Assembly: GCA_965211995.1 (NCBI GenBank)
Contig: OZ243040.1
Location: 558,001-622,000, forward strand
Direction of reading: 5' to 3'
Source of the DNA: CAYFZO01 sp965211995
GTDB lineage: Bacteria; Pseudomonadota; Gammaproteobacteria; Poriferisulfidales; Oxydemutatoraceae
Length of the DNA: 64,000 bases
Shown here: one piece after another, positions 34,891 through 44,146 of the stretch
Layout of the letters: each line of letters opens with the position of its first letter
Numbering within the stretch: position 1 is the first letter of the stretch
Position numbers and translations under genes: made by a program
The notes under the pieces: model-generated
Told to the model about the DNA's origin: nothing
What the model saw: the letters and a program-made list of their open reading frames with translations, nothing else
The model's database searches: none

Positions 34891-35280
34891 CCGGCTGGTG
34901 AGTTGGCTACGGAGAGAAGGAAGAACCGCAGCCGCAGGTCGTCGTGGCGTTGGGGTTGCGGACAGCGTGGTGATCGCTGCAAGACCGGTTTGAGGAAACC
35001 GCCGAGACTGACGCCTGGGCGGCGCTGCTCGAACGCGGGTGGTGACCGGCTGGTGAGTTTGGCTACGGAGAGAAGGAAGAACCGCAGCCGCAGGTCGTCG
35101 TGGCGTTGGGGTTGCGGACAGCGTGGTGATCGCTGCAAGACCGGTTTGAGGAAACCGCCGAGACTGATGCCTGGGCGGCGTTGCTCGAACGCGGGTGGTG
35201 ACCGGCTGGTGAGTTGGCTACGGAGAGAAGGAAGAACCGCAGCCGCAGGTCGTCGTGGCGTTGGGGTTGCGGATAACGAA
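34811..35280. repeat. 155-156-bp tandem duplication of two gene ends
   Basis: The unit contains the last 80 bp of the DUF6776-type gene followed by the last 60 bp of erpA (opposite strand). GGAGAGAAGG occurs at 34911, 35067 and 35222, giving periods of 156 and 155 bp. The real gene ends are the outermost copies (34811-34890 and 35218-35278); between them lie extra truncated copies of both 3' ends with only a few mismatches. The 327 bp between the stops hold nothing else. Confidence 0.9.
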
Positions 35281-35592
35281 CTGCGCGCCTTCGAGGCCTT
35301 CGGTGTAGTCTATCTCGGCGCCGACGAGGTACTGGAAACTCATCGGATCCACCAGCAGGGTGACGCCGCACTTTTCGATCCGGGTGTCGCCTTGCTGCTC
35401 TTTCTCGTCAAAAGTGAAGCCGTACTGAAATCCCGAACAGCCGCCGCCGCTGACGAAAACGCGCAACTTGAGTTTGTCGTTCTTTTCTTCCTCGATCAGC
35501 GTTTTGACCTTGGTGGCGGCCGAGTCGGTAAAGACCAGCGGCGCGGGCGGCGCCTGCGGTGCCGACTGTGCTTCTTGGGGTTCTGCGCTCAT
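35218..35592 (-). CDS. erpA: Iron-sulfur cluster insertion protein ErpA
   Basis: The 124-aa A-type carrier delivers Fe-S clusters to apoproteins. The three cluster cysteines are present in SGGGCSGFQYGF and TTCGCGSSF at the C-terminus. ATG 35592 gives MSAEPQEAQ with a Pro/Ala-rich leader; the frame continues upstream to 35766 into anmK but lacks family similarity there. A -10 TATAAT is about 50 bp upstream. Confidence 0.95.
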   Translation of the reverse strand: MSAEPQEAQSAPQAPPAPLVFTDSAATKVKTLIEEEKNDKLKLRVFVSGGGCSGFQYGFTFDEKEQQGDTRIEKCGVTLLVDPMSFQYLVGAEIDYTEGLEGAQFVIRNPNATTTCGCGSSFSP

Positions 35593-35640
35593 GTCTGCCT
35601 CTCCACGGTGGGTTGTGTATAAAGGTTGGATAATCCGTGG

Positions 35641-35646
35641 ATTATA
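35641..35646 (-). promoter_or_regulatory. -10 element of erpA
   Basis: On the minus strand TATAAT lies about 50 bp before the erpA ATG, at the end of anmK. The -35 is poor. An IscR site cannot be confirmed by eye. Confidence 0.45.
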
Positions 35647-35662
35647 ACACGGGCGGCGCCCG

Positions 35663-36766
35663 TTATTTCCGGTAGATCCTGCCGAGGACAACGGCTTCGC
35701 GCGCGCCGGTAACGCCCCGCAAGTCGGTTTTTTCGCCGGCGAGCCGCCGCTGCGCAAGATACGCAAAACCCGCGGCCTCGACCCACTCCGGCGCGAGTCC
35801 CGCCGCCTGCGTGTCCGCGACCGGCACGTCGAACAGTGCTTGCAGGCGCTCCATCAGGAAGCCGTTGTGCGCGCCGCCGCCGCAGACGAAGACGCGGGCG
35901 GGCGCGCAGCGGGCGGCGACCGCGTCGAAGATGCAGCGCGCGGTCAATTCGGCCAGCGTCGCCTGCACGTTTGCGGGGGCGGGTGCCGCGCCCGCGATCT
36001 TGTGCTCAAGCCACGCGCGGCCGAAGCCGGTCGCGCAGGCGCTTTTCGGCGGTGCGCGGTGGAAGAATTCATCATCGAGCAGGCGCGCAAGCAGCGCCTC
36101 GTCGCAAACTCCCGACCGCGCCCAGGCGCCGTCGCGGTCGTATGTTTCGCCGCGGTGGCGCTGCGTCCACGCGTCGAGCAGGACGTTGCCGGGGCCGCAG
36201 TCGAAGCCGGTGCAGCGACCGCCGCCCTCGAGCACGGTGACGTTCGCGATGCCGCCGACGTTGACGACCGCGCGGGTTTCGCCGGCCTCGGCGAAAAAGA
36301 CCCGGTGGAAAACCGGCGCGAGCGGCGCGCCTTGCCCGCCCGCCGCGAGGTCGGACTGGCGGAAGTCCGAGACGACGGCGCAGCCGGTCCGCGCGGCGAC
36401 GACGCCCGGGTCGCCGATCTGCAGCGTGAACGGCGGGTCGGCGTCGGGGCGGTGCAGCACGGTCTGCCCGTGCAGGCCGACGGCGCGCACGGTTTCGCCG
36501 TTGAGCAGTTTCTCGAGCAGCCGCGTGACCGCGCCCGCGAACAGCCGCCCGAGCGCGTAGTGCTCCGCCGCCGCTTGTTCGATCGTCGCCGCGTTTTCCC
36601 GTTGCAGCCGGCGGACGCAGTCGCGCAGATTTTCCGGGATTGCCTCGCTCGCGCAGGCGAGCAGTTCGACGCGCGCGCGCGCCTGCGGCGAGAACCGCAC
36701 CGCGGCGACGTCGAGCGCGTCCATGCTGGTGCCGGACAGCGCACCGATGTACACGCTGCCGGTCAT
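35663..36766 (-). CDS. anmK: Anhydro-N-acetylmuramic acid kinase
   Basis: The 367-aa enzyme phosphorylates 1,6-anhydro-MurNAc from wall turnover to MurNAc-6-phosphate. The ATP-binding start GALSGTSMDALDVAAVRF, GLHGQTVLHRP, VVNVGGIANVTVLEGG and FVCGGGAHNGFLMERL are family signatures. The M23 peptidase gene lies 19 bp upstream on the same strand, so the two envelope genes probably form one operon. Confidence 0.95.
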   Translation of the reverse strand: MTGSVYIGALSGTSMDALDVAAVRFSPQARARVELLACASEAIPENLRDCVRRLQRENAATIEQAAAEHYALGRLFAGAVTRLLEKLLNGETVRAVGLHGQTVLHRPDADPPFTLQIGDPGVVAARTGCAVVSDFRQSDLAAGGQGAPLAPVFHRVFFAEAGETRAVVNVGGIANVTVLEGGGRCTGFDCGPGNVLLDAWTQRHRGETYDRDGAWARSGVCDEALLARLLDDEFFHRAPPKSACATGFGRAWLEHKIAGAAPAPANVQATLAELTARCIFDAVAARCAPARVFVCGGGAHNGFLMERLQALFDVPVADTQAAGLAPEWVEAAGFAYLAQRRLAGEKTDLRGVTGAREAVVLGRIYRK

Positions 36767-36785
36767 CGCGAGAATGGGCGCGGGA

Positions 36786-38252
36786 TTATTGGGGCCGGCT
36801 TAGCGCGGCGTACGCTCTGCTCAGCGTGTCGAGTTTTGCGAGCACCGGGGAGACGGCCTGCCTGAAGTGTGCAATCTTGCTTCGCGGCAATGGTCTGGAG
36901 TCCGGCAACTTGACGGTCAGCGGATTTTTGTGCGCGCCGTTGACGCGGAATTCATAGTGCAGATGCGGGCCGGTCGCGTAGCCGGTCGCGCCGACGTAGC
37001 CGATGACCTGCTTCTGGCGCACCTGCGAATTGCGCCGCTGCCCGGCGGCGAATTTGGACAGATGGGCATACAGCGTCGAGTAAGTGCGCCCGTGCTGGAC
37101 GATAACGACGTTGCCGTAGCCGGATTTTTTGCCGCGGAACTTAATTTTGCCGTCGCCCGAGGCGCGCACCGGCGTGCCGGTCGGTGCGGCGTAGTCCACG
37201 CCGCGGTGCGGGCGGACGGTTTTGAAGATCGGGTGCAGCCGCCGCGGGTTGAAATGCGAACTGACCCGCGCGTATTCGATCGGGTTTCTTAAGAACGGCT
37301 TGCGCATGCTCTTGCCGCCGGGCGTGAAGTAATCCGATTTGCCGGCGGCATCGGTGTAGCGCGCCGCGCGATAGATCTTGCCGTTGTTCACGAACTCGAG
37401 CGCGAGCACGTTGCCGTCGCGCAATTTGTTGCCGTTGAGGTATTGCTCCTCATAGACCACCGAGAAACGGTCGCCCGCGCGCACGTCGGTCACGAAGTCG
37501 AGATCCCACCCGAGCACGTCGGCGATCTTGATGATGATCCGGTCCGACAGCCCGGCTTCGAGCCCGGCCCGGTAGAACGAGTTTTTGATTGTGCCGAAGG
37601 CGTGGGCCTCGTGCTTTTCGAGCGGCAGGAGCCGGTCGGCGACCGCGTATTGGCCGCCGTCGCGCGTAATTTCAAAGTGCTCGGCGGGGCTGCGCTCATA
37701 GACCAGCGAGACCAGTTTGCCGCGCTCGATCACGAGGTGCATCGGGTTGCCCGGCTTCAGGTTCAGCAGCGGGGCGATCTGCTTTTTCATGCCGAGCAGG
37801 TCACCGAGCGCCGAGTGCACCTCGAAGCGGGCGAGGATGCCGGACAAGGTGTCGCCGCGACTGACGATGATCGTCTCGCGTTCGGCGGCGTCCGCGGGCG
37901 GCGCGTCCAGAGCCGCGCTGACGAAAGCGACGCTGTGCTCGAGCGGCGCCAGCGAGTCGGCGGGTGGCGCTTGCGTGTCTTCAGGCCGGGCGGCAGGTGG
38001 GGTGGCAGGTGGGGCGGCGGGTGGAGCGGCGGGCTGGACGACGTCCGCGGGTGCGGCGAGCGCGACCGCCGCCGGTGTGACCGCCGCCGGTGTGACCGTC
38101 GCCGGTGCGGGCGACGCCGCGGTCGGCGGCCGGGCCGACGGTCGGGTTTGACGCGCGTTGGCGAGCAGCACAAACACCACCAGCGCGGCGAGCAGCAGCA
38201 GGCTCCAGCGAAGTTTGAGCGTCTGGGTGTAACTTGTGCGGTTTGAGTTCAC
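36786..38252 (-). CDS. M23 family murein endopeptidase (MepM-like)
   Basis: The 488-aa protein has an N-terminal membrane span (about 15-32), a long Pro/Ala linker (36-130), a LysM/OapA-like region (IIVSRGDTLSGILARF) and a C-terminal lysostaphin-type metallopeptidase. Zinc ligands are His349 and Asp353 in HRGVDYAAP and His432 in GPHLHYEF (His430 is the catalytic partner). Such enzymes cut peptidoglycan crosslinks to allow wall growth. It is upstream of anmK. A possible promoter is TTTAGA-17 bp-CATAAT on the minus strand between 38295 and 38335. Confidence 0.9.
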   Translation of the reverse strand: MNSNRTSYTQTLKLRWSLLLLAALVVFVLLANARQTRPSARPPTAASPAPATVTPAAVTPAAVALAAPADVVQPAAPPAAPPATPPAARPEDTQAPPADSLAPLEHSVAFVSAALDAPPADAAERETIIVSRGDTLSGILARFEVHSALGDLLGMKKQIAPLLNLKPGNPMHLVIERGKLVSLVYERSPAEHFEITRDGGQYAVADRLLPLEKHEAHAFGTIKNSFYRAGLEAGLSDRIIIKIADVLGWDLDFVTDVRAGDRFSVVYEEQYLNGNKLRDGNVLALEFVNNGKIYRAARYTDAAGKSDYFTPGGKSMRKPFLRNPIEYARVSSHFNPRRLHPIFKTVRPHRGVDYAAPTGTPVRASGDGKIKFRGKKSGYGNVVIVQHGRTYSTLYAHLSKFAAGQRRNSQVRQKQVIGYVGATGYATGPHLHYEFRVNGAHKNPLTVKLPDSRPLPRSKIAHFRQAVSPVLAKLDTLSRAYAALSRPQ

Positions 38253-38431
38253 GGGGGGAGGTCGGGGTCGGGCCTGAAGTCTGGGGCCGACGCAATGCCG
38301 TCTATTATGCCAAAATTGAGCGCCGGTCTAAAAGCACCGGGCCGAAATACCGGTTTCGGCGCCGGGTTGCCAAGCGGCTTTCCGCAAATTTGCCCGGCTT
38401 AAGCGTTACTTCAACGACATTTAAAGCGCCC

Positions 38432-39625
38432 ATGCAAGCACCATCGCGCAGCGACGTCAAAGAATTGCTGCGGGGCGCCGCAGAGGTTTTTCAGCGCGAG
38501 GAGTTGGAGCGGCGGTTGCGCGAGCGGCGCCCGCTGGTGATCAAGGCCGGCTTCGACCCGACCGCGCCGGATCTGCATCTCGGCCACACGGTCGTGATCA
38601 ACAAACTGCGCGAGTTTCAACTTCGCGGGCACCGGATCAAGTTTTTGATCGGCGACTTCACCGGCATGATCGGCGACCCGAGCGGGCGCAACGTGATGCG
38701 TGCCCCGCTCAGCGCCGAGGAGATCAGGGACAACGCCAAAACCTACGCACGGCAGATCTACAAGATCCTCGACCCCGACGAAACCGAGATCTGCTTCAAC
38801 TCCGAGTGGGCGTCGTGCCTGAGCGCAAAGGAATTGGTCGAACTGGCGTCGAAGTACACGGTCGCGCGGATGCTCGAGCGCGACGACTTCGGCAAGCGTT
38901 ACGCCGGCGGGCAGCCGATCGCGGTGCACGAGTTTTTGTATCCGCTGATGCAGGGCTACGACTCGGTCGCAATGAAAGCCGACGTCGAACTCGGCGGCAC
39001 CGACCAGAAATTCAACCTGCTGATCGGGCGCAAACTGCAAAAAGACTACGCTCAGGCGCCGCAGGTCATCATTACGATGCCGCTGCTCGAGGGGCTCGAT
39101 GGCGTGCGGAAGATGTCGAAATCGCTCGACAACTGCATCGGCGTTGACGACCTCCCGCACGAGATGTTCGGCAAGATCATGTCGCTGTCCGACGAATTGA
39201 TGTGGCGTTATTACGAGTTGCTGAGCTTCAAGCCGCACGCCGAGATCGCCGCCCTCAAACTCGCGGACAATCCGCGCGACGCGAAAGCCGCGCTCGCCGG
39301 GGAGATTGTCACGCGCTTCCACGATGCAAACGCGGCCGTGGCCGCGGCGCGGGATTTCGATACGCGCTTTCGCCGCGGCGGCGTGCCCGACGACGTGAAA
39401 ACGTGCGAACTGGAAGCCGGCGAAGACGGTCTGGCTTTAGTCGCCGCGCTCAAGGCGAGCGGCTTGACGCCCTCGACCGCCGAAGCGGTGCGCATGGTCG
39501 GGCAGGGCGCGGTGCGGGTGGACGGTGCGCGCGTCGAAGACCGTCATCTTAAACTCGGCGCGGGCGGTTACGTCGTGCAGGTCGGCAAGCGGCGGTTTTG
39601 CCGGGTGGTCGTTAAACGGGGATAG
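38432..39625 (+). CDS. tyrS: Tyrosyl-tRNA synthetase (TyrZ type)
   Basis: The 397-aa class I synthetase has HLGH (in DLHLGHTVVINKL), GGTDQKFN for tyrosine recognition, KMSKS (in GVRKMSKSLDN) and a C-terminal S4 domain (AEAVRMVGQGAVRVDGARV). The HLGH/KMSKS pair marks the TyrZ branch rather than the HIGH/KFGKT E. coli TyrS. ATG 38432 fits the family length; the open frame extends upstream without similarity. Confidence 0.94.
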   Translation: MQAPSRSDVKELLRGAAEVFQREELERRLRERRPLVIKAGFDPTAPDLHLGHTVVINKLREFQLRGHRIKFLIGDFTGMIGDPSGRNVMRAPLSAEEIRDNAKTYARQIYKILDPDETEICFNSEWASCLSAKELVELASKYTVARMLERDDFGKRYAGGQPIAVHEFLYPLMQGYDSVAMKADVELGGTDQKFNLLIGRKLQKDYAQAPQVIITMPLLEGLDGVRKMSKSLDNCIGVDDLPHEMFGKIMSLSDELMWRYYELLSFKPHAEIAALKLADNPRDAKAALAGEIVTRFHDANAAVAAARDFDTRFRRGGVPDDVKTCELEAGEDGLALVAALKASGLTPSTAEAVRMVGQGAVRVDGARVEDRHLKLGAGGYVVQVGKRRFCRVVVKRG

Positions 39626-39660
39626 CGTGCCGGGCGCCGTTTCCCGCTTGCGGCGCCGTC

Positions 39661-40425
39661 TTACAGGGTGCACCGCGCCAAGTTGAATTGCACGTCGCGG
39701 CGTGTCTGGCCGGGGCGCGTTTCGAGGTTGGCGATCTCGAAGAAATAAACGCTCAAATGGCGCGGTCCGGAGCTGACTTCGGGGTAGATCTCCGGCGTCG
39801 TGTCGGTCGCGATCCGGATCAGGCAGGCGTGCCTGTCGGACGGCGAGTTATTGAGATAACAGCCTTTTTCGGCGGTCTCGAGCGAGAATTCGGCGCTCGT
39901 GCGGGTCAGCGACAGGGTGCTTTTGAGCGCCGCCTTGATCGGGCGGAACGGCTTGAACCACGCTTCGAGTTCTTTGAGTTTCGTGTCGTCGCTGAAGTGC
40001 AGCCACGCGTGCAGTTGCGGCAGGTCGAAGTTGCACGTGCCCGCGGGCACGCTGAGTCGAAGTTTCGCCGAGTTCAGAAAGTGATTGTCGGCGTAGCGCG
40101 ACAGCGGCAGACTGAAATCGTCGAGGCTTTTTATCATCTCCTGCTTTTCATGCACCGCCTGCGACAGTTTGTTCCGGTCAACCGACGAACTGTCCGAGAA
40201 TTTCTGCAATTCCTGCTCCTGCCATCTGAGGTGGCGCAGCAATTCGCTTTTCACGTCGTTGTGGCGCAGCAGGTCAAGCAACTGGTGCAGTGAATGGATC
40301 GTCTCGACCGGGTGGTTGCGCCCGTTCATCGAGGTTTCGATCTTGTCGATCAGGTATTCAAAGCGCAAAAAGGAACGCATCCGGTTGGTGATCGGAAATT
40401 CATAGATGATGCGTGATTCGCTCAT
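39661..40425 (-). CDS. zapD: Cell division protein ZapD
   Basis: The 254-aa FtsZ-bundling protein. IIYEFPITNRMRSFLRFEYL, the all-helical N-terminal domain and the beta-rich C-terminal VPAGTCNFDLPQLHAWLH and HLSVYFFEIANLETRPGQT fit the family. coaE overlaps its ATG by 4 bp, the classical coaE-zapD order next to pilD. No yacG gene follows; tyrS converges instead. Confidence 0.94.
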   Translation of the reverse strand: MSESRIIYEFPITNRMRSFLRFEYLIDKIETSMNGRNHPVETIHSLHQLLDLLRHNDVKSELLRHLRWQEQELQKFSDSSSVDRNKLSQAVHEKQEMIKSLDDFSLPLSRYADNHFLNSAKLRLSVPAGTCNFDLPQLHAWLHFSDDTKLKELEAWFKPFRPIKAALKSTLSLTRTSAEFSLETAEKGCYLNNSPSDRHACLIRIATDTTPEIYPEVSSGPRHLSVYFFEIANLETRPGQTRRDVQFNLARCTL

Positions 40426-41024
40426 GCCTTCTTGCTTGCCGCCGCACGTATCAAGGTCTGGTGCAGCACGGTCAGCCGCTGTTTCAGCGCGTCCTCGCCG
40501 CCGCTGTTGTCAATCACAATATCAGCCGCCGCCAATCGCTGCCCGCGCGGCGCCTGTTTTTCAATGATTGCAAGAGTTTCCGCCGGACTGAGGCCGCTTC
40601 TGCCGCCGACGCGCTCGACCTGCGCCGACTCCGGGCAGTCGAGCACGACCGTCAGGTCCACCAGGCCGGTCATGCCGCTTTCGATCAGCAAGGGCACGCT
40701 GATGATGCAGTACGGCGTGTGCAACGCCGCGACCGCGGTTTGGATCGCGTCCCTGACCGCCGGATGCAGGAGGTCTTCGAGTTGCTTTCTTTTGGCGTCG
40801 TCGGAGAATACGACGCGCCTGAGTTTGGCGCGGTCGAGGACGCCCGCGGCGCTGACGCAGTCGCCGAAAGCGCCGCGCACCGCGGCGAGGCGGGCGCCGC
40901 CGGGCGCGGTCAATGCGCGCGCAATCTCGTCGGCGTCAACCACCGGCGCGCCGAGCGCGGCGAAGATCTCGCAGGCCAGGCTTTTGCCCGATCCGATGCC
41001 GCCGGTCAGTCCCACTTTGATCAT
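40422..41024 (-). CDS. coaE: Dephospho-CoA kinase
   Basis: The 200-aa enzyme performs the last step of coenzyme A synthesis. The P-loop GLTGGIGSGKS is at 6-16, followed by APVVDADEIARAL, VSVPLLIESG-like IISVPLLIESGM and RSGLSPAETLAIIEKQ. It overlaps zapD (ATGA) and follows pilD by 42 bp. Confidence 0.96.
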   Translation of the reverse strand: MIKVGLTGGIGSGKSLACEIFAALGAPVVDADEIARALTAPGGARLAAVRGAFGDCVSAAGVLDRAKLRRVVFSDDAKRKQLEDLLHPAVRDAIQTAVAALHTPYCIISVPLLIESGMTGLVDLTVVLDCPESAQVERVGGRSGLSPAETLAIIEKQAPRGQRLAAADIVIDNSGGEDALKQRLTVLHQTLIRAAASKKA

Positions 41025-41066
41025 TGCCGTTGCGCGCTCCCGTGACGCTGACGCCGCTCTCGCGTT

Positions 41067-41909
41067 TCAGAACAACGCCGCAAGCGTCCATTGGTCAATA
41101 AAGGCGTAGATGAAAAACAGCCACGCCGCCGCCGCCAGGTACGGCCCGAAAGGGAGCGGCTCGCCTTTTTTCATTCTGCGCGCGAGCAGCAGGCCCGCCG
41201 CCGCCGCCAGTCCCGCGACCGAGGCCGCGAGCACGACGAAGGGCAGGGCCTGCCAGCCGCACCAGGCGCCGATCGCGGCGAGCAGTTTCATGTCGCCGTA
41301 GCCGAGGCCCTCGCGCCCGGTCGCGAGCCGCATGCCGTGGTAGATCAGCCACAGCGCGCAGTAGCCCGCGGCGGCACCGAGCACCGCCGCGGCCGCAGTG
41401 GTGAACAGCCCGAAGGCGTTGACGATGAGGCCGCCCCACAGCAGCCCGAGGGTGAGTTCGTCGGGCAGCAGCCGCGTGTTGTGATCAATCAGCGCGAGCG
41501 CGATCAAGGTCCAACTGAACGCCAGCGCCGCGAGGCTTTGAAGGCTCGCGCCGAAATGCGCGACGATGACCACCGCGGCGCTCAGCGCCAGCAATTCGAC
41601 CGCCGGGTACTGCGCGCTGATCGGTGCTTTGCAAAACCCGCAGCGTCCGCGCAGCAGCAGGTAGCTCAGCACCGGGATCTTGTGCCGTGCTTTCAAGGTT
41701 TGTTCGCACGCGAGGCAGCGTGAAGGCGGCAGCGCGAGCGACAACGGCGCGCCGGTCCCGCCCGGCGTCTCGCCCGACTCCCGCAGCCAGCGGCGTTCCA
41801 GGATTACCGGCAGGCGCCGGATCACGACGTTCAGAAAACTGCCGACCACAAGCCCGAGCACGCCGGCGCCGGCCAGAAGCGTTGCGGTTGAAAGGTCGGT
41901 CGCGGTCAT
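41067..41909 (-). CDS. pilD: Prepilin peptidase/N-methyltransferase PilD
   Basis: This inner-membrane aspartyl protease cleaves and methylates type IV prepilins. VGSFLNVVIRRLP begins the family region; two CxxC pairs (CLAC, CGFC) form the cytoplasmic zinc domain; the catalytic aspartates lie in ALIDHNTRLLPDE and GLGYGDMKLLAAIGAW. The ATG at 41909 is used (280 aa); TTG/GTG codons up to 41927 are alternatives. It is downstream of pilC. Confidence 0.93.
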   Translation of the reverse strand: MTATDLSTATLLAGAGVLGLVVGSFLNVVIRRLPVILERRWLRESGETPGGTGAPLSLALPPSRCLACEQTLKARHKIPVLSYLLLRGRCGFCKAPISAQYPAVELLALSAAVVIVAHFGASLQSLAALAFSWTLIALALIDHNTRLLPDELTLGLLWGGLIVNAFGLFTTAAAAVLGAAAGYCALWLIYHGMRLATGREGLGYGDMKLLAAIGAWCGWQALPFVVLAASVAGLAAAAGLLLARRMKKGEPLPFGPYLAAAAWLFFIYAFIDQWTLAALF

Positions 41910-41975
41910 CGTGGCAGTTGGCACCAACGGCCGGGGTCGGGGTCCGCGGCGTCGCGGGGCATGGATCGGCCGGAA

Positions 41976-43172
41976 TTATAAAACAAAACCGAGGTTGAAC
42001 ATCGGCAGATACATCGCGATCACCAGCGCGCCGATGATCAGCGACAGCACCGCGATCAGCAGCGGTTCGAACAGTTTGACCAATTTGTCGGCGGTGTTTT
42101 CAATCGCTTCGTCGTAGAACCGCTCGATGCGCTCGAACGCCTGCTCGAGCGCGCCGCTGTTCTCGCCGATGCGCACCGTCTGCACGATGAACGGCGAGAA
42201 GAAGCGCGTCGCGGCCAGCGCCTCGTTCAGACTGCGGCCGCGGCTGACGCTCGCGCAGACCTGTTCGAGCGCGTCGCAGTAATGCAGATGCGTGCTGGTG
42301 GACGGCAGCCAGTTCAGCGCCTCGCTGAGCGGCATGCCGGCGCGGTAGATCAGGTTCATGTCGGCTGCGAACCGGCGGTAGAAGCGGATGCGCAGCAGGT
42401 GTCCGGCCAGCGGCAGGTGCAACTGCGCGCGCGAGAGAAACCTTCGCAGCGCGATGCTTGTCCGCCGCAGCGCGAACAACGCGCCGGTCGCCGCCGCAAG
42501 CCATGCGGCGAGCGCCGGGCCGTGTGCGACCACGAGTTCGGAAAACGCGACGACCGCGAGCGTATAGGCCGGCAGCGCCGCGCCGAAGTCGGCGTAGATG
42601 CGGTTAAATTCGGGCACCACCCAGATCATCATCAGCAATATCACGGCGGTCGAGACCGACACGAGCACCGCCGGATACACCGCCGCGCGCGTCAGTTGCA
42701 CGTGTGCGTGCACGGCTTTTTTGCGCTGCGCCAGCAGGCGTGCGAGCACCTCGTCGAATTTGCCGCTGCGTTCGCCGAGTGTCAGCGTCTGCACGATGAT
42801 CCGGTCGCGGCGGGCGAGGAACGGGGCGAGGCTCTCGGACAGTACCAGCCCGGACTTGACGTTTTCAAGCACCCCGCGGACCACCGCTTCAAACCCGCGC
42901 GAAGTTTTGTCTTGCCCGATCAATTCAAGCGCGTCGAGGATCGGCACGCCCGCGTTCAGCAGCGACGCGAGTTGCTCGAGCAGGTGGTACGCCGCCGCGG
43001 TCGCAAGCCGCGCGCGGCGTTGTTGGCGCGCGCCGAGCAGCGTGACGCCGTCGTCGGCGAGACGCTGCGACAATTCCTCGGGGTCGCGCGCGGTTGACCA
43101 GCCCGCGCGCGGCAGGCCGTCGCCGGCGATCCCGCGCCAGCGGAACAGCGGCCTGTGTGAATCCGGGCGCAC
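41976..43172 (-). CDS. pilC: Type IV pilus inner-membrane platform protein PilC
   Basis: The 398-aa type II secretion F-family protein has two homologous cytoplasmic helical domains, each followed by membrane helices. QLASLLNAGVPILDALELIG and DMNLIYRAGMPLSEALNWL are the repeated signature, and the C-terminus GALVIAMYLPMFNLGFVL is typical. It starts 2 bp after the pilin stop. The ATPase partner PilB, often adjacent, is not in the window. Confidence 0.92.
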   Translation of the reverse strand: MRPDSHRPLFRWRGIAGDGLPRAGWSTARDPEELSQRLADDGVTLLGARQQRRARLATAAAYHLLEQLASLLNAGVPILDALELIGQDKTSRGFEAVVRGVLENVKSGLVLSESLAPFLARRDRIIVQTLTLGERSGKFDEVLARLLAQRKKAVHAHVQLTRAAVYPAVLVSVSTAVILLMMIWVVPEFNRIYADFGAALPAYTLAVVAFSELVVAHGPALAAWLAAATGALFALRRTSIALRRFLSRAQLHLPLAGHLLRIRFYRRFAADMNLIYRAGMPLSEALNWLPSTSTHLHYCDALEQVCASVSRGRSLNEALAATRFFSPFIVQTVRIGENSGALEQAFERIERFYDEAIENTADKLVKLFEPLLIAVLSLIIGALVIAMYLPMFNLGFVL

Positions 43173-43174
43173 CG

Positions 43175-43624
43175 TCAGCGGCAGTTCGCGGGCAGGTACC
43201 TGCCCGCAACGCCGTCGTTATCAGCCGCGGCGCAACTCCACTTGAGCAGCGCGCCGCCGCTGTCGGGCACGGTCTCGACGACGACTTTCTTGCCGCCCGC
43301 GTCGCCGCCGATGCCGGCGGCGAGCGTCATCGTGATTTTCCCGCCGGCGGCGTTCCCGGCGTATTCGATGGCCGCGACGTAGTCGGTGCTGAAACTCGGG
43401 ATGCCCGCCTCGTCGAGAGTGGCCGGAAATTTGCCTTCGCTGATGTAGTATTCCGTGATCGAGACTTTTGCGGACGCGGCCAGGTTCAACGCTTCGCTGA
43501 TCTTGGCGCGCACCGTGTAATCCCGGTAAGTCGGCACCGCAATCGAAGCGAGGATGCTGATGACCGCCACCGCGATCATCAGTTCGATCAGCGTGAAGCC
43601 GTGGTTTCGCTGTTTGTGTTTCAT
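43175..43624 (-). CDS. pilA: Type IV pilin (PilA-like major pilin)
   Basis: This is a 149-aa prepilin with short leader MKHKQRNHG and cleavage after Gly9 before FTLIELMIAVAVISILASIA; Glu5 of the mature protein is present. The C-terminal pair Cys (KWSCAAAD) and Cys (LPANC) can form the D-region disulfide. ATG 43624 is preferred over an upstream start at 43675 because the leader length fits PilD substrates. It heads the pilA-pilC-pilD cluster. Confidence 0.94.
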   Translation of the reverse strand: MKHKQRNHGFTLIELMIAVAVISILASIAVPTYRDYTVRAKISEALNLAASAKVSITEYYISEGKFPATLDEAGIPSFSTDYVAAIEYAGNAAGGKITMTLAAGIGGDAGGKKVVVETVPDSGGALLKWSCAAADNDGVAGRYLPANCR

Positions 43625-44146
43625 GATCTTTCTCGTTTTGGTTAAAGGGTTGTGGCCGGTTGGATCGAGAAACAAGCCCGCACCGGCCGGGACTTGTCCG
43701 CCCGGATTTGCCGGGCGCGCGGCCGCACTCTAAAATGAATTTCAAGCAGCGGAGGCAATCAGGGGATGAGCGGGCGTTTGGGCGGGATAAGCGGTCGCGC
43801 ATGGCTCCGCAGGCGCGTTTGGGTGCTGTTGCGACCGTTGTCCGCCCGATTCGGGCCGGAGTGCGGCAAGCGCGACAAAGGGCGGCAGCCCCGCCCGAGC
43901 GCCGCAGAGACTGCAAAGTCAGCCCGCAGATGACGCCTGGATGCTTGGCTTGGGGCTTGGGGCGCGTGGGGCGCAGATGACGCAGATGAGCGCGGATGAG
44001 GTTTGGGGGCGCTTCGCGGTGCGCCCCGTCCTTAAACGGGGCGGGTGTGATCTGCGAGAATCTGCGCCGTTGGCATGGGCGGCGGGGCGGCGGATGACGG
44101 GACCAAAGACGGAAATGACGAGAGCAGGGACTGCGGGAGCGCCGCC
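43625..44146. other. Noncoding gap between pilA and nadE
   Basis: 522 bp with no supported gene. It must contain the promoter of pilA (leftward); no clear sigma54 or sigma70 box was found. From about 43920 there are several CGCAGATGACGC-like words and a GGGGCGCTTCGCGG segment related to the interspersed repeats seen elsewhere in the window. Confidence 0.4.

Noticed and set aside
43625..43760. Sigma54 promoter for pilA
   Set aside because: No GG-N10-GC pair with the right spacing is clear upstream of the pilin ATG.
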